A DNA stretch of 64,000 nucleotides from Verrucomicrobia bacterium LP2A (GTDB lineage: Bacteria > Verrucomicrobiota > Verrucomicrobiia > Methylacidiphilales > Methylacidiphilaceae). Position numbers and translations under genes: made by a program. The first letter of the stretch is position 1, and each line of letters opens with the position of its first letter. The DNA is taken from positions 372,001-436,000 of the forward strand of contig JAFS01000001.1 of the NCBI GenBank assembly GCA_000526255.1, read 5' to 3'. Below are positions 32,705 to 42,507 of the stretch, one piece after another. The notes beneath the pieces are model-generated. The model saw only the letters and a program-made list of their open reading frames with translations. It was not told the origin of the DNA and made no database searches.

Positions 32705-33868
32705 ATGCTGACTAGGGTGGAATTGGGGCAACGGCTCCGGCGGAGCCGCGAAAGCGCCGGGTTGAGCCAGAAGGAAGCGGCGAGCGAGCTGGGACTGCCC
32801 CGCCCCGCCATCTCGCAGATCGAGGCGGGGAAACGCGGACTCGACAGCCTGGAGCTGGTCCGGTTGGCTCGGATCTACGGCAAGCCGGTCTCCTGGTTCT
32901 TGGAGCCGGGCACGAGCGCCAATCCCCTCGAGGTCGTCGCGAACCTCGACCATTTCTCCAAGGCGGATCAAGACGTGCTCTTCCGCTTCGTCCGTTTCTG
33001 CGAGGAGTACGGATGGATCGAGGCGGAGCTCGAGACCTCTCCCGCCTCCCCGTTGCCAGATTATGAGGCGGCGGGCGATCCGGCGGACGAGGGAGAGGCG
33101 GCACGTCAAGGCGAGACGGTGGCGGAGGCGGAGCGGAGGAGGCTCGGGCTGGGAGGAATCTGCGGAGAAGGGATCGGCGCCTTGCTCGACCGGCTGGGTA
33201 TTCGACTTTCCGTTCGCCATCTGCCTGCTTGCCGGGTGCAAGGGGCCTTTCTCTTCCATCCGCGCGTGGGTGCGGCTATCTTCGGCAACACGGCCTGCGG
33301 CAACGGCTGGCTGCCGCTGATCCTGGCGGAGGAGTACGGCCACCTCCTCTTCGATCGCCGATTGGGCGGGTCGATTCACGGGGTCGCTTCGGACGAACCG
33401 AAGTCGCTCCTTGATTTGAGATCGATCCGCGCGCGCCGCTTCGCGTTCTCCTTCGTTCTCCCGGCGCCCGAGTTGCGAAAAGCTCTTCCCTTCGATCTCG
33501 GGATGCGGCTGGAGGCCGGCCATCGCCTTGGGGTTCCGGACCTTTTGCTGCTGCAGCAGCTCTTCCGCTGTCCGGCGGAGGTGCTGGGGGAACGGTTGGA
33601 GCAGTTGGGCTGGGTCCGCCCGGGGCTGACGGAGCGCCTCGGCTCCGTCCGTTGGAGCGAATGGAGCCGGAAATGGGACGGAAGGAGAAAGGAGCCGGAG
33701 CCGCTCGATCAGCCCTATCCCAGCCGCTTCCTGCGTCTGGTCCTCGAGGGCTACAAGAAAGGGGTCGTGACGCGGGAGCGATTGGCGAGCCTGCTCGACT
33801 GGGAGCGGATTCAGGCGGGGCGTTTCCTGTCCTGGCTGGATCGGTGCGCGCGGCTCGACCTCTGCTGA
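32705..33868 (+). CDS. XRE-family regulator with degenerate ImmA/IrrE-like domain
   Basis: 387 residues. The N-terminal helix-turn-helix (about 5-60; LGQRLRRSRESAGLSQKEAA, then PAISQIEAGKRGLDSLELVRLA) is a clear XRE/Cro domain. The middle (about 150-260) resembles the DUF955/ImmA-IrrE metallopeptidase fold found in short-chain-fatty-acid and phage-type regulators, but the H-E-x-x-H helix reads ILAEEYGHLLF: Glu209 replaces the first His. The domain may have lost zinc-peptidase activity and serve as a sensor. The ATG has CGGAGGAG about 13 bases upstream. It stands alone, divergent from the E2 gene. Confidence 0.75.
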   Translation: MLTRVELGQRLRRSRESAGLSQKEAASELGLPRPAISQIEAGKRGLDSLELVRLARIYGKPVSWFLEPGTSANPLEVVANLDHFSKADQDVLFRFVRFCEEYGWIEAELETSPASPLPDYEAAGDPADEGEAARQGETVAEAERRRLGLGGICGEGIGALLDRLGIRLSVRHLPACRVQGAFLFHPRVGAAIFGNTACGNGWLPLILAEEYGHLLFDRRLGGSIHGVASDEPKSLLDLRSIRARRFAFSFVLPAPELRKALPFDLGMRLEAGHRLGVPDLLLLQQLFRCPAEVLGERLEQLGWVRPGLTERLGSVRWSEWSRKWDGRRKEPEPLDQPYPSRFLRLVLEGYKKGVVTRERLASLLDWERIQAGRFLSWLDRCARLDLC

Positions 33869-33941
33869 GCGCATCCTTGCCTATCGAGTGGACGGGAGCG
33901 TATGGTTTACAAGGGGAGCGTCGAGGGTCGGCGCGCAAACG

Positions 33942-35492
33942 ATGAGGAAGGTTGGCGGCTTAGTTCTCGTCGGGATGGCTGCGGGAATAGGGATGTTGGT
34001 CGCGTCGTCCTTGCTGCCGGCGGCTGCGAGAGCGGCCCAGGCATCTCCGCAAGACCGTTTCCTGGAAGCCTACGTGACGCTGCGGGAGGCCGATCGGCTG
34101 GCCGCCGCCAAGGATTATTCCGGAGCGAGTCGCGGTTATCAGCAGGCTCTTTCGCAGCTCTCCGAGATCCGTCGCTATTATCCGGATTGGGAGCCGGCGG
34201 TCATTCGTTACCGGCTCCGCTATGCAACGGAGCGGCTGACCGTCGTCGGGAAAAAGACAACTCCGGCCCAGCAGGGCTCTCCGCCCCTCCCTACGGAAGG
34301 AGGTTCGGGACGGGCACCCGCAGACCTCCGAGAACTGGTCACGCTCAAGACGCGAATCGCCGATCTCCAGGCGGCGCTTACGCGCTCCCAGGGGCAAAGA
34401 GACCTACTCTTCGCCGACCTCTCCCGCTTGCGAAAGGCCGTTCCGGACCGAGCGCCGGGTCCCGACGGCTCGCGCCTGACGGAACGAGAAGAGGTGGAGC
34501 GACTGGCCAACCGCTTAGAGCAAAGTGTGAGCCAGTCGCTCGACACACTGGGCGACCTCCAAAAGGAAAACCGCTCTCTCCAAACCGTTCTCGCCCGATT
34601 GCGGCAGCAAATCGCCACTCTTCCGGCCACCCCCAAGCCGTCACCCCATCCGCTCGAGTCGAGCGATCAGGCGGCGTTGCGGCAAGAAAACCTTCTTCTC
34701 CGCGCGGAACTGGCCGACCTCTCCGATCAGGCCAAGCGGCTGGAAGCCGAAAAGCGACAGATTTTGACTGAGTTTCGCCGGGAATTCCGGCAGAGCACCG
34801 AAACGGAGACGATGGCCCCGCGCGTGCGGTCCGAAGCCGCGACCGCATTGGTCCGAAGCCGGAGCTCGGTCGCGCCCCGGGGTTCGGCGGCTTCCGCCTC
34901 CTTGCGGGAGAGTGTCGACGCCACGAGCTCCCTCCCCGTCGAGGAACTCAGGCGGCTGCTCAACGAGGCGGCGCAGCGTTATAGCCAGGGGCGCCTTTCG
35001 GAGGCGGCTGATCTCTACGAACAGATCCTGGACACGGAGGTGCGCAACACCACCGCTTGGTGCAATCTCGGGGTGGTCCGGTTTGCGCAAAAGCGGTATG
35101 CCCAGGCGGTAGAGGCGCTGCGTAAAGCGATCGAGCTCCATCCGGCGGATCCCTATCCCTATGCGGTGCTCGGCATGGCCTATTATCGGACCGGATCCTA
35201 TCTCCTCGCCGCAAACGTCTTGGAGCGGGCAGTGGCGATCGACGAAAACAATGCTCGCATCCGTCGAGAGCTCGGCTTGGCCTACGCGGCGAGCGGAAAA
35301 AACCTCGCAGCAAAGCGGGAGCTGCTCAAGGCCTTGACCCTCAACCCGTCCGACGGGGAGAGCCACTTCAACCTGGCGCTCCTCTACGCTTCCGAGGTTC
35401 CTCCCGAAAAGAAGAAGGCCCGCTCGCACTATCGCTCGGCGTTGGCGTTGGGCATGGCCAAGGATGTCGCCCTGGAGAGTGCCCTCCACTAA
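33942..35492 (+). CDS. Exported coiled-coil / TPR protein
   Basis: 516 residues: signal peptide or anchor (MRKVGGLVLVGMAAGIGMLVASSLLPAAARA), a helical region at 30-95, a long coiled-coil (about 135-290), and at least three TPR units (about 350-470; NTTAWCNLGVVRFAQKRYAQAVEALRKAIELHP is the clearest). Such proteins act as scaffolds in envelope complexes. Nothing indicates a specific partner. A 5' extension to 33888 is open but spoils the signal peptide. Confidence 0.8.
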   Translation: MRKVGGLVLVGMAAGIGMLVASSLLPAAARAAQASPQDRFLEAYVTLREADRLAAAKDYSGASRGYQQALSQLSEIRRYYPDWEPAVIRYRLRYATERLTVVGKKTTPAQQGSPPLPTEGGSGRAPADLRELVTLKTRIADLQAALTRSQGQRDLLFADLSRLRKAVPDRAPGPDGSRLTEREEVERLANRLEQSVSQSLDTLGDLQKENRSLQTVLARLRQQIATLPATPKPSPHPLESSDQAALRQENLLLRAELADLSDQAKRLEAEKRQILTEFRREFRQSTETETMAPRVRSEAATALVRSRSSVAPRGSAASASLRESVDATSSLPVEELRRLLNEAAQRYSQGRLSEAADLYEQILDTEVRNTTAWCNLGVVRFAQKRYAQAVEALRKAIELHPADPYPYAVLGMAYYRTGSYLLAANVLERAVAIDENNARIRRELGLAYAASGKNLAAKRELLKALTLNPSDGESHFNLALLYASEVPPEKKKARSHYRSALALGMAKDVALESALH

Positions 35493-35516
35493 CCGCGCTT
35501 TGTGAGGCGTTGCCGC

Positions 35517-38500
35517 CTATCGGGCGGCCGATTCCCCGCAAGCTGACGATTCGGAGAGAAGCCGCTCTGCCTGCGCGCGCGCCTCCTCCATCTTGCCGTA
35601 TCGGAGCTCGCGGTATCCCCGCACCGACTCGGGCAGTCGTAGGATCGCGAGCCATCGGTGATACTCGGAGGGTGAGGAGAAACCGAAGCGTTCGAGGAGC
35701 TCGCAATACCAGTCGCGGAAGGCCCGCTCCTTCCGGTGCCATCCGACGAGGATCCGGCGCAGGAACTTGGCTCGCCGCATCAGCCGGAGCATCCAGTCGC
35801 GCGACTCCATCCGGAAGCGGAGGCGGAGCGGTCCGAGGATGAACTCCGGGCGGGTCATGTGTCGATAGACGAGGCGATCCCCACGCGCGGGATCGACCCG
35901 AAAATGCTCCCGGTCTCTCTCTTGCTTTGCTTTCGAGGTCAGCAGGCGAGCGACCTCGACTTCGTCCTTGACCGCCATCACGCGGTGCGCGTTCCAGATC
36001 GCCGCCTTGGTGGCCGCCATTCCGAATTGAGCCGAATCCTTCGCGGCGACCGCTCGGACGAGCGTGACGTACCGCTCGGCATAAGCGGCGTTCTCATAGT
36101 GGAAGAGATCCCGAATTCGAACGATGAAGTCGCGCAGGTCCGATTCCCCTAGAGGGAGGCCGGCGATGCCCCGGGTAATGCACTGCCAGAGGCGTTGGCC
36201 GAGCTCCTTCCCGAGCGGGCCGTCTTGTTCCAGATCCTCCAGGCTCTTCGCAATCTCCCGCTGAGGGGTGGCGGGCTCGGAGGGGCGCGAAAACTCTTCC
36301 GGATGCTCGGCGAGGTAGCGGCCGAAGAGGAAGGCTCTCCAATTGGTGGAGGCGGACCCCCCCATCGTCTGTTGGATGGCCCATTCCAAGCTTTCCTGCG
36401 AGAGAGGGAGCTCCCCCCGCTGGAAGGCGATCCCGACGAGAATGATGTTTGCGTAAAGCTTGGTGCCGAAGATCCGTTCGCCGAGAGCGGAAACCTCGCA
36501 GGAGAAAAAGCGGCGCGGGTTGGTCGTCTGCCGGATCCGTTCTTCGAGCTCTCGGACGCAAAAGTCGTCCCGGCCGAGCAAGCCCAGCACGGTCGGCGTC
36601 TTGGAAGAATTTAGGATGACGCCCGTCCGATCGGGCGTGCCGACCCGCAGTCGACCGGAGCCATCGAGGGCTCGGGCGGTTTCGAGTGGATCGAGGCCCA
36701 AGATCAGGTCGACATCGCCATAGAGGGGAATGGCCGTCGTGGGCGGCGCTCCCTCGCTCCGGTAGACGATATGCGAGTAGACGGCCCCGTTTCGAATCGC
36801 CAGGCCGTTCCGATCGCAAAAGAGGACCTGATACCCTTCGCGATGCCCGGCGCGAACGAGCACGGCAGCCGTGCTGGCGATGCCCATCCCACCTACCCCC
36901 GTCAGGAAAAGACGGTGGGTTCCGGCGAGCCCTCGGGGGGAGGGAGCCGGGAGAGTATCGAAGGCGAGAGAGTCGAGGACCGAGCTTGCCCCGCTGCCGC
37001 GCACCACCGTGACCTCCTCGAAGGCGGGGCAGGCGTAGAGCTTCGTGCAGGCACCGTCCGCGACGCACCAGGAAAGGTCGGTTTGCACCTTCCGGCCAAA
37101 GTCGGTCTCGGTAAAGGTCAGTCCCGGACAGCCGGTGCTCGTCGTGCAGGCCAGGCAATATTCGCAGACTTCCGGGGTGATGTGGATGTAGCGTTTTTGG
37201 GGCAGGAAGCCCTTCTTTCGAATCTCCTCGCGCTCCCGGCGGGTTTCCCGGCGATGGGTCAGAATCCCACACTCCTTGTCCGCGATGATAACCTTGACCC
37301 CATCCCGGAGAACCGCTTGTTCCAGCAACGCCCGATACTGGTCGCGCAAGCCTGGGTTGATGCGGATGACCTCACAGCGCCCTTCGGCGGTGATCGCTTC
37401 CACGACCTTATCGATGTTCTGCGTGAAGGTCGGGTTTCCCAGCAGATCCTTTTCCAGGCCCGGGGTCGTCTGGTGACCGGTCATGGCCGTGGTGCGATTG
37501 TCGAGAATGATGTAGGCGAGATCCTGTCGATTCTTGATCGAATTAGAGATCGCAATCTGACCCGAGTGGAAGAAGGTCGAGTCGCCCATGAAGACGACCT
37601 GCTTGTTGCGAATGAACGGGTCGATGCCCAGTCCGGTTCCTCCGCCCAGGCCCATCCCGCTGTAATTGTGCATGAGCGGCTTGGTCGGCTCGAACATCAG
37701 CATCGTGTAGCACCCGGTGTCTCCGTGAAAGACGAGATCGACCGGCTCCCGCCGGTGCTGGCGCCGCATGTAATCGGGATCGCGGAAATCCCGCTGGATC
37801 TCCAGGAAGACCGACGCCGAGTCCCGATGGGGACATCCCGGGCAGAAGGTCGGAGTCCTCGCGGGAAGCTGCCAGGAAGGACCCGAGGCCTTTTGGAGAC
37901 GGTCGAGGCAGGCGCGCGCCGCCTTTTGTCGGGAGGGGTTACCCTCGGGAGCCAACAGAGGGCCGAGCCGCTCGACAAGCAGGGAGGGGTGGAGTCCTCC
38001 ATGGGCGGGAATGCCCGGCAGATTCCCGGGAAGGGTCTTGCCCCACACCTTTTGAAGGACGCCGGCCTGTTGCAGGGCGAGGCAGATCGCCTCCTCCAGG
38101 AACGGACGGCGTTCCTCGACGACGACGAGCTCTTCTACTTCGCCGGCGAAGCGGAGGACGATTTGCGGGTTGATGGGATAGGTGAGCCCAAGCTTGAGAA
38201 CGGGAATCTCGCTCAAGAGTCCCAGCTCCTGTAGGGCCTGTTCGAGATACGCGGCGGCCATCCCGGAGCTGACGAGGCCGTATCGGTGCCGATTCCGCGA
38301 AGCGCGAAGAGGTGAAATCCGGTCGACCTCCCATTCCTCGGCCGCAGCCCAGAGGCGGCGGTATCTGGCTGCGAGATCTTCCTCCCGTCGGCCCGTCCTC
38401 GGGGGAAGAAGGACCCGCGACTCGTAGTCGATCGTCGCCGTGTCGAGCGCCACGGGGTTGAGCGAGTTGACTCGGGGAAAGTGGTTGTGGCGGACTCGGA

Positions 38501-39089
38501 CCGAGCCGCCCCCGTCCGCCTGATTGGTCGTCACCAGGTAGGTTGTGTAGAGGCCGGCTCTCCGGGAGAGTTGGAAGCCGATGTCGATCCAATCCTTGAG
38601 CTCTTGGAGCGTGGCCGGCTCGAGCACGGGCATATGCAGATGCTGCGAGAGGTAACGGGAGTCGGCGGGAACCTGGGTGGAGTCGTTCCAGGGATCGTCG
38701 CCAACGATGACGAGGCAGCCGCCTTCCGGATGCGCCCCGCTCAGATTCCCGAGGGCGAGCGCGTCGGCGGCCACATGAAGTCCGACGCTTTTCATGACGG
38801 CCACGGCGCGCAGGCCGAGCATTTGGGAGCCGTTGAGCATCGCGGCGGCCAGGGCCTCGTTGTTGGCGAGGGTAGCCTGCATGCCATGGGCCTGGAAAAG
38901 GCCGGCAATGGCCTCGACCGTATCGAAGATGCCGGAGACGGGGGAACCGGGATAGCCGGTCCACAGGTGCGTGCCGCCCTCGGTTTCGAGAAGCCCTTTC
39001 ACCATCGCCTCGTTTCCGGTGAAGACTTCGCAGCCGTCTTCCTGAAGGAAACGGGGATCGGCGGCGGAGATCACGCTTTTGGTCGCCAT
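35517..39089 (-). CDS. Indolepyruvate:ferredoxin oxidoreductase, fused subunits
   Basis: TPP- and iron-sulfur enzyme oxidising aryl pyruvates from aromatic amino acids to acyl-CoA, reducing ferredoxin. About 1190 residues, the size of the single-chain bacterial form (IorA plus IorB). Order: pyrimidine-binding domain (GTHLWTGYPGSPVSGIFD near the N-terminus), TPP domain (CPGCPHRDSAS; GDSTFFHSGQIAISNS...NRTTAMTGHQ), ferredoxin-like cluster region (CEYCLACTTSTGCPG), gamma-type domain (LTGVGGMGIASTAAVL), and a C-terminal domain (DUF6537-like). The start ATG at 39089 has GAGGGA upstream; ATG 39101 is the alternative. The enzyme is oxygen-sensitive in anaerobes, while long fused forms occur in aerobes. 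Confidence 0.92.
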   Translation of the reverse strand: MATKSVISAADPRFLQEDGCEVFTGNEAMVKGLLETEGGTHLWTGYPGSPVSGIFDTVEAIAGLFQAHGMQATLANNEALAAAMLNGSQMLGLRAVAVMKSVGLHVAADALALGNLSGAHPEGGCLVIVGDDPWNDSTQVPADSRYLSQHLHMPVLEPATLQELKDWIDIGFQLSRRAGLYTTYLVTTNQADGGGSVRVRHNHFPRVNSLNPVALDTATIDYESRVLLPPRTGRREEDLAARYRRLWAAAEEWEVDRISPLRASRNRHRYGLVSSGMAAAYLEQALQELGLLSEIPVLKLGLTYPINPQIVLRFAGEVEELVVVEERRPFLEEAICLALQQAGVLQKVWGKTLPGNLPGIPAHGGLHPSLLVERLGPLLAPEGNPSRQKAARACLDRLQKASGPSWQLPARTPTFCPGCPHRDSASVFLEIQRDFRDPDYMRRQHRREPVDLVFHGDTGCYTMLMFEPTKPLMHNYSGMGLGGGTGLGIDPFIRNKQVVFMGDSTFFHSGQIAISNSIKNRQDLAYIILDNRTTAMTGHQTTPGLEKDLLGNPTFTQNIDKVVEAITAEGRCEVIRINPGLRDQYRALLEQAVLRDGVKVIIADKECGILTHRRETRREREEIRKKGFLPQKRYIHITPEVCEYCLACTTSTGCPGLTFTETDFGRKVQTDLSWCVADGACTKLYACPAFEEVTVVRGSGASSVLDSLAFDTLPAPSPRGLAGTHRLFLTGVGGMGIASTAAVLVRAGHREGYQVLFCDRNGLAIRNGAVYSHIVYRSEGAPPTTAIPLYGDVDLILGLDPLETARALDGSGRLRVGTPDRTGVILNSSKTPTVLGLLGRDDFCVRELEERIRQTTNPRRFFSCEVSALGERIFGTKLYANIILVGIAFQRGELPLSQESLEWAIQQTMGGSASTNWRAFLFGRYLAEHPEEFSRPSEPATPQREIAKSLEDLEQDGPLGKELGQRLWQCITRGIAGLPLGESDLRDFIVRIRDLFHYENAAYAERYVTLVRAVAAKDSAQFGMAATKAAIWNAHRVMAVKDEVEVARLLTSKAKQERDREHFRVDPARGDRLVYRHMTRPEFILGPLRLRFRMESRDWMLRLMRRAKFLRRILVGWHRKERAFRDWYCELLERFGFSSPSEYHRWLAILRLPESVRGYRELRYGKMEEARAQAERLLSESSACGESAAR

Positions 39090-39253
39090 CGAGTCCCTCA
39101 TTCCATAGAGAGAGTTGGGCCTTCTGTAAACGCTGAAGTTCCGGCCCTGAGGAGCCGGCATTCCCCTTGGGGGCTTCGGGGCCGGGAGGTGATCTGCGAA
39201 AAGGGGGGAAGAACCGGCGTGCGCGGCTTGGTCCCCGGCGGTAGAATGGATGC

Positions 39254-39601
39254 ATGAGCGATCTCCTCTTCCTCCTGGCTCCGGGATTCCAGGACGGGGA
39301 AGGAGCGCCCTACTACTGTCCCCACTGCGCGATCTTCGAGGGGCTGCTCGCCCTCTACCCGAAGCTCGGAGAGGTTCTCGCCGTCCGCCGCGTGGACTAT
39401 CCCCGGCCCCGGCCCGAAATCGCCGATCTGCTGGGAGAAGCGCATCAGTCTTGCCCGGTCCTGATCCTCCGGAGGGAGCTTCCTGTCGCCTGCTCGGACC
39501 TCCCTTGGCAAGAAGCTAAGGGCCGCCTCTTCCTGGACGAGCCACCAGCGATCGGGAACTACCTTTCGCGAGCCTACGGAACTCCTCGTCCGCACAGTTG
39601 A
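39254..39601 (+). CDS. DUF3088 family protein
   Basis: 115 residues, cytoplasmic, thioredoxin-like in outline: the N-terminal segment LLAPGFQDGEGAPYYCPHCAIFEGLL carries a C-x2-C pair (YYCPHC), followed by the block RRVDYPRPRPEIADLLGEAHQSCPVLIL typical of DUF3088. The function of the family is unknown; the CPHC pair suggests redox or metal binding. It is divergent from the oxidoreductase gene, with 164 bases between. Confidence 0.8.
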   Translation: MSDLLFLLAPGFQDGEGAPYYCPHCAIFEGLLALYPKLGEVLAVRRVDYPRPRPEIADLLGEAHQSCPVLILRRELPVACSDLPWQEAKGRLFLDEPPAIGNYLSRAYGTPRPHS

Positions 39602-39642
39602 GCGTTGCTTTGGGAGGAGGTCGACCCGAGAAGCTGGCGATC

Positions 39643-40302
39643 CTACGAAGCCGTGGCGCGCTGCGGATAGGGGCAGAGGTCCCGCAGCTCGCAATCGGGG
39701 CACCTGGGGTTGCGCGCGGGGCAGACCGCCCGGCCGTGGGCCTGCAGCAGGTGGCAAAAGGCGACCTGGTCCGGGGTGGGCACGAGCGCGAGGAGATCGG
39801 CCTCGATCTTGTCGGGATCCTTGTTGTTGGTGAGCCCGAGTCTTCCCGAGACCCGGCCAACATGGGTGTCGACGCCGATCGCGGGTTGGCCGAAGGCATT
39901 GCCAAGAACGATGTTCGCCGTCTTCCGGCCCACGCCGGGGAGGGTGAGAAGATCCATGAGCCGGTCGGGAACCTCTCCGCCGAACCGCTCGACGAGTGCG
40001 CGGCAGGCCCTTTGGATCGCGCGGGTCTTGTTGCGATAGAAGTTGATCTTTCTGAGCTCCTCCTGGAGCCGCTCCTCGGGCACGGCGGCCCACTCGGCAG
40101 CGGTCCGATACTTGCGGAAGAGGGGAGCCGCGACCGTATTGACGAGCTCATCCCGGGCCTGCGCCGCCAAGATCAGGGCCACCAGGAGCTCGAGCGGATT
40201 GGAAAAGGAGAGGGCGAGCTTGGCCTCCGGGTAGAGGCGGCGGAGAATGCGGAGAATCTCGGCGACCCGGCGCCGCTTTGCTTCGGTTGATTCCATCCCC
40301 AT
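39643..40302 (-). CDS. nth: Endonuclease III
   Basis: DNA glycosylase/AP lyase removing oxidised pyrimidines. 219 residues. Helix-hairpin-helix LTLPGVGRKTANIVLG with catalytic Lys127, catalytic Asp145 in VDTHVGRVS, and the [4Fe-4S] loop Cys194, 201, 204, 210 (C-x6-C-x2-C-x5-C). The active-site segment reads LILAAQARD where most homologues have S-x-Q-T/A-T-D, so Arg replaces Thr. It lies 32 bases downstream of pdhB on the same strand and could share its transcript. Confidence 0.94.
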   Translation of the reverse strand: MGMESTEAKRRRVAEILRILRRLYPEAKLALSFSNPLELLVALILAAQARDELVNTVAAPLFRKYRTAAEWAAVPEERLQEELRKINFYRNKTRAIQRACRALVERFGGEVPDRLMDLLTLPGVGRKTANIVLGNAFGQPAIGVDTHVGRVSGRLGLTNNKDPDKIEADLLALVPTPDQVAFCHLLQAHGRAVCPARNPRCPDCELRDLCPYPQRATAS

Positions 40303-40334
40303 TCCGACGGCCCGGACGGACCGATCCCAGCCCG

Positions 40335-41309
40335 TTAGCCCAGGACTTGGCGTGCCGCGGCGATGATCCTCTCTCCATTCGGAAGGACTTTGGCCTCGAG
40401 CGAGCCATTATAGGGCTGCGGGATATCCAGCCCGGTCACCCGGAGGATCGGAGCATCGAGCCAGTCGAAGAGGCGGTGTTGGACATCGTAGGCAATCTGG
40501 GCACCCCAGCCGGCGAACGGTTTGTTCTCCTCGACGATCACCAGCCGATTGGTCTTCTGGACCGATTGCGCGATCCGGACGAAATCGTAGGGCTTGATCG
40601 TTCTCAGATCGATGACCTCGGCTTCCTTGCCTTCCGCGCCGAGCACCTCCGCCGCCGAAAGGGCGGCGTGCGTCGCATAGCCGCCGCTGACGATCGTCAG
40701 GTCGGAGCCTTCCCGGCAGACCCGCGCTTGCCCGATCGGGGTGAGACACTCTCCGTCGGGAACCTCACCTTCCATCCCGTATAGCCGCTCCCCCTCGAAA
40801 AAGAAGACGGGGTTGTTCGAGCGGATTGAACTCTTGAGCAGCCCCTTGGCGTCATCCGGAAAGGCCGGGCTCACCACCGTGAGAGCAGGGACTCCCGCAA
40901 ACCAGCTTTCCGGGCAGTGAGAGTGGGTCGCGCCGATCTGCGTGCCGCCGCCGCTCGGCCCGCGGATGACCATCGGAAGGTTGAACTGCCCGCCGGACAT
41001 GAATCGAAGGGAGCCGACATTGTTGACCAACTGGTCGAAGGCGACGAAGGAGAAGCTCCAATTCATGAACTCGACGATGGGACGCAGCCCGTAAAGAGCC
41101 GCCCCCACCGCAAGCCCAGAAAAGGCGGCTTCGCTGATGGGCGTGTCGAGAACGCGCTTGGCGCCGAAGCGCTGGAGAAGCCCTTGGGAGACCTTGAAGG
41201 CGCCCTGGTACTCTGCGACCTCCTCCCCGATGAGAAAGACCGAAGGATCACGCTCCATCTCCTCAGCCATGGCCTGGTTCAGGGCTTGACGATAGGTGAT
41301 CTTAGCCAT
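40335..41309 (-). CDS. pdhB: Pyruvate dehydrogenase E1 beta subunit
   Basis: 324-residue transketolase-type subunit that completes the TPP site and couples to E2. It opens KITYRQALNQAMAEEM, with the LIGEEVAEYQGAFKVSQGL block, the DTPISEAAFSGLAVGAAL block, and the C-terminal EVIDLRTIKPYD and VEENKPFAGWGAQIAY. ATG 41309 lies 8 bases after pdhA, so the pair is translationally close. Confidence 0.95.
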   Translation of the reverse strand: MAKITYRQALNQAMAEEMERDPSVFLIGEEVAEYQGAFKVSQGLLQRFGAKRVLDTPISEAAFSGLAVGAALYGLRPIVEFMNWSFSFVAFDQLVNNVGSLRFMSGGQFNLPMVIRGPSGGGTQIGATHSHCPESWFAGVPALTVVSPAFPDDAKGLLKSSIRSNNPVFFFEGERLYGMEGEVPDGECLTPIGQARVCREGSDLTIVSGGYATHAALSAAEVLGAEGKEAEVIDLRTIKPYDFVRIAQSVQKTNRLVIVEENKPFAGWGAQIAYDVQHRLFDWLDAPILRVTGLDIPQPYNGSLEAKVLPNGERIIAAARQVLG

Positions 41310-41317
41310 GGCAGGAT

Positions 41318-42376
41318 TTAGATGTCGCTATAGCGCGGCCGCAGAATCGGGTCAATCTGGTCTTCGGGAGAAAACAGGAGAGAGAAGGCAAGATCGAGAT
41401 CGGGTTCGGGGCTCTCCTCCGCGAAGGTGAGCGCGTCCTGAGCTTCAGCCCGAGCCTCCCCATCGATCTGCTTGGCCAGGGCGTCCAAGAGAACCTGGCG
41501 CTCCTCGAGCTTTTCCCGATAGAGCAGGATCGGATCGCGCTTTTTCCACTCCTCGATCTCCTGCTTGGTCCGATAGGTGTCGGGATCGGACATCGAGTGC
41601 CCCCGGTACCGGTAGGTACTGACTTCCAGCAGGGTCGGAAGATGCTCCGTTCGCGCCAGGCTGACCGCTTCCGCTACCTTCTTGCGCACGTCTTCGACAT
41701 CCATCCCATTGGCGGTCCGGCCGGCTAGGTCGAAGGCCGATGCCCGATTGACCAAGGGTAGTCCGGCAGAGGAGCGCGAAACGCTCGTCCCCATGGCATA
41801 GTCGTTGTTTTCGATCAGGAAGACGATCGGGAGCTTCCACAAGGAAACCAAGTTGAGGGTCTCCGCAAAGACCCCTTGGTTTACGGCTCCTTCGCCGAGG
41901 AAGCAGAGGGTGATCCCCCCGGTGTTCTCATATTGCTGGGCGAAGGCGAGGCCGGCTGCGAGGGCGGTATGAGCCCCCACGATCGCATGTCCTCCGTAGA
42001 AATGGTTCGCACGGTGGAAGAGATGCATCGATCCCCCCATCCCCCGCGAGCAGCCGGTCTTTTTTCCCAACAGCTCCGCCATGCAGGCTCGAGCCGGGGT
42101 CCCGCGGGCCAAGGCGATCCCGTGGTCCCGGTAAGCGGTGATCACGGCGTCGCGCGGTTCCAGAGCCGCAAGGGCGCCCACCGCAACCGCCTCCTGCCCG
42201 ATGTAGAGGTGGCAGAATCCCTTGATCTCAGCTCGCATGAAGGCCTGAGCCGATTTTTCCTCGAAGCGGCGGATGCGAACCATCTGGCGGTAGAGATCGA
42301 TTTGGATCTCGGCGCTCAGGGACGACGCGGGCGCTTTCGGCTCCGCAACGGCTACACCAGGACCTTCCGCTACCAT
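41318..42376 (-). CDS. pdhA: Pyruvate dehydrogenase E1 alpha subunit
   Basis: 352-residue TPP-binding subunit decarboxylating pyruvate. The TPP motif is GEGAVNQGVFAETLNLVSLW...IENNDYAMGT (161-196), and the phosphorylation-loop equivalent is STYRYRGHSMSDPDTYRTKQEI. The start ATG has AGGAGAG ahead. It is first in the pdhA-pdhB block; E2 and E3 are separate, 8-12 kb downstream on the same strand. Confidence 0.95.
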   Translation of the reverse strand: MVAEGPGVAVAEPKAPASSLSAEIQIDLYRQMVRIRRFEEKSAQAFMRAEIKGFCHLYIGQEAVAVGALAALEPRDAVITAYRDHGIALARGTPARACMAELLGKKTGCSRGMGGSMHLFHRANHFYGGHAIVGAHTALAAGLAFAQQYENTGGITLCFLGEGAVNQGVFAETLNLVSLWKLPIVFLIENNDYAMGTSVSRSSAGLPLVNRASAFDLAGRTANGMDVEDVRKKVAEAVSLARTEHLPTLLEVSTYRYRGHSMSDPDTYRTKQEIEEWKKRDPILLYREKLEERQVLLDALAKQIDGEARAEAQDALTFAEESPEPDLDLAFSLLFSPEDQIDPILRPRYSDI

Positions 42377-42507
42377 AATCTCTCCTGCCTCCTTGTTTCG
42401 AACGGCGATTCGCCGGTGCCCTCTTGCCGCCGTGCGCAAACCGCCGCTCCTCTTGCGCTTTCCTCCTCTACAAAGCATATTTCGGACCCATTGGCAATGA
42501 GCCGGCG

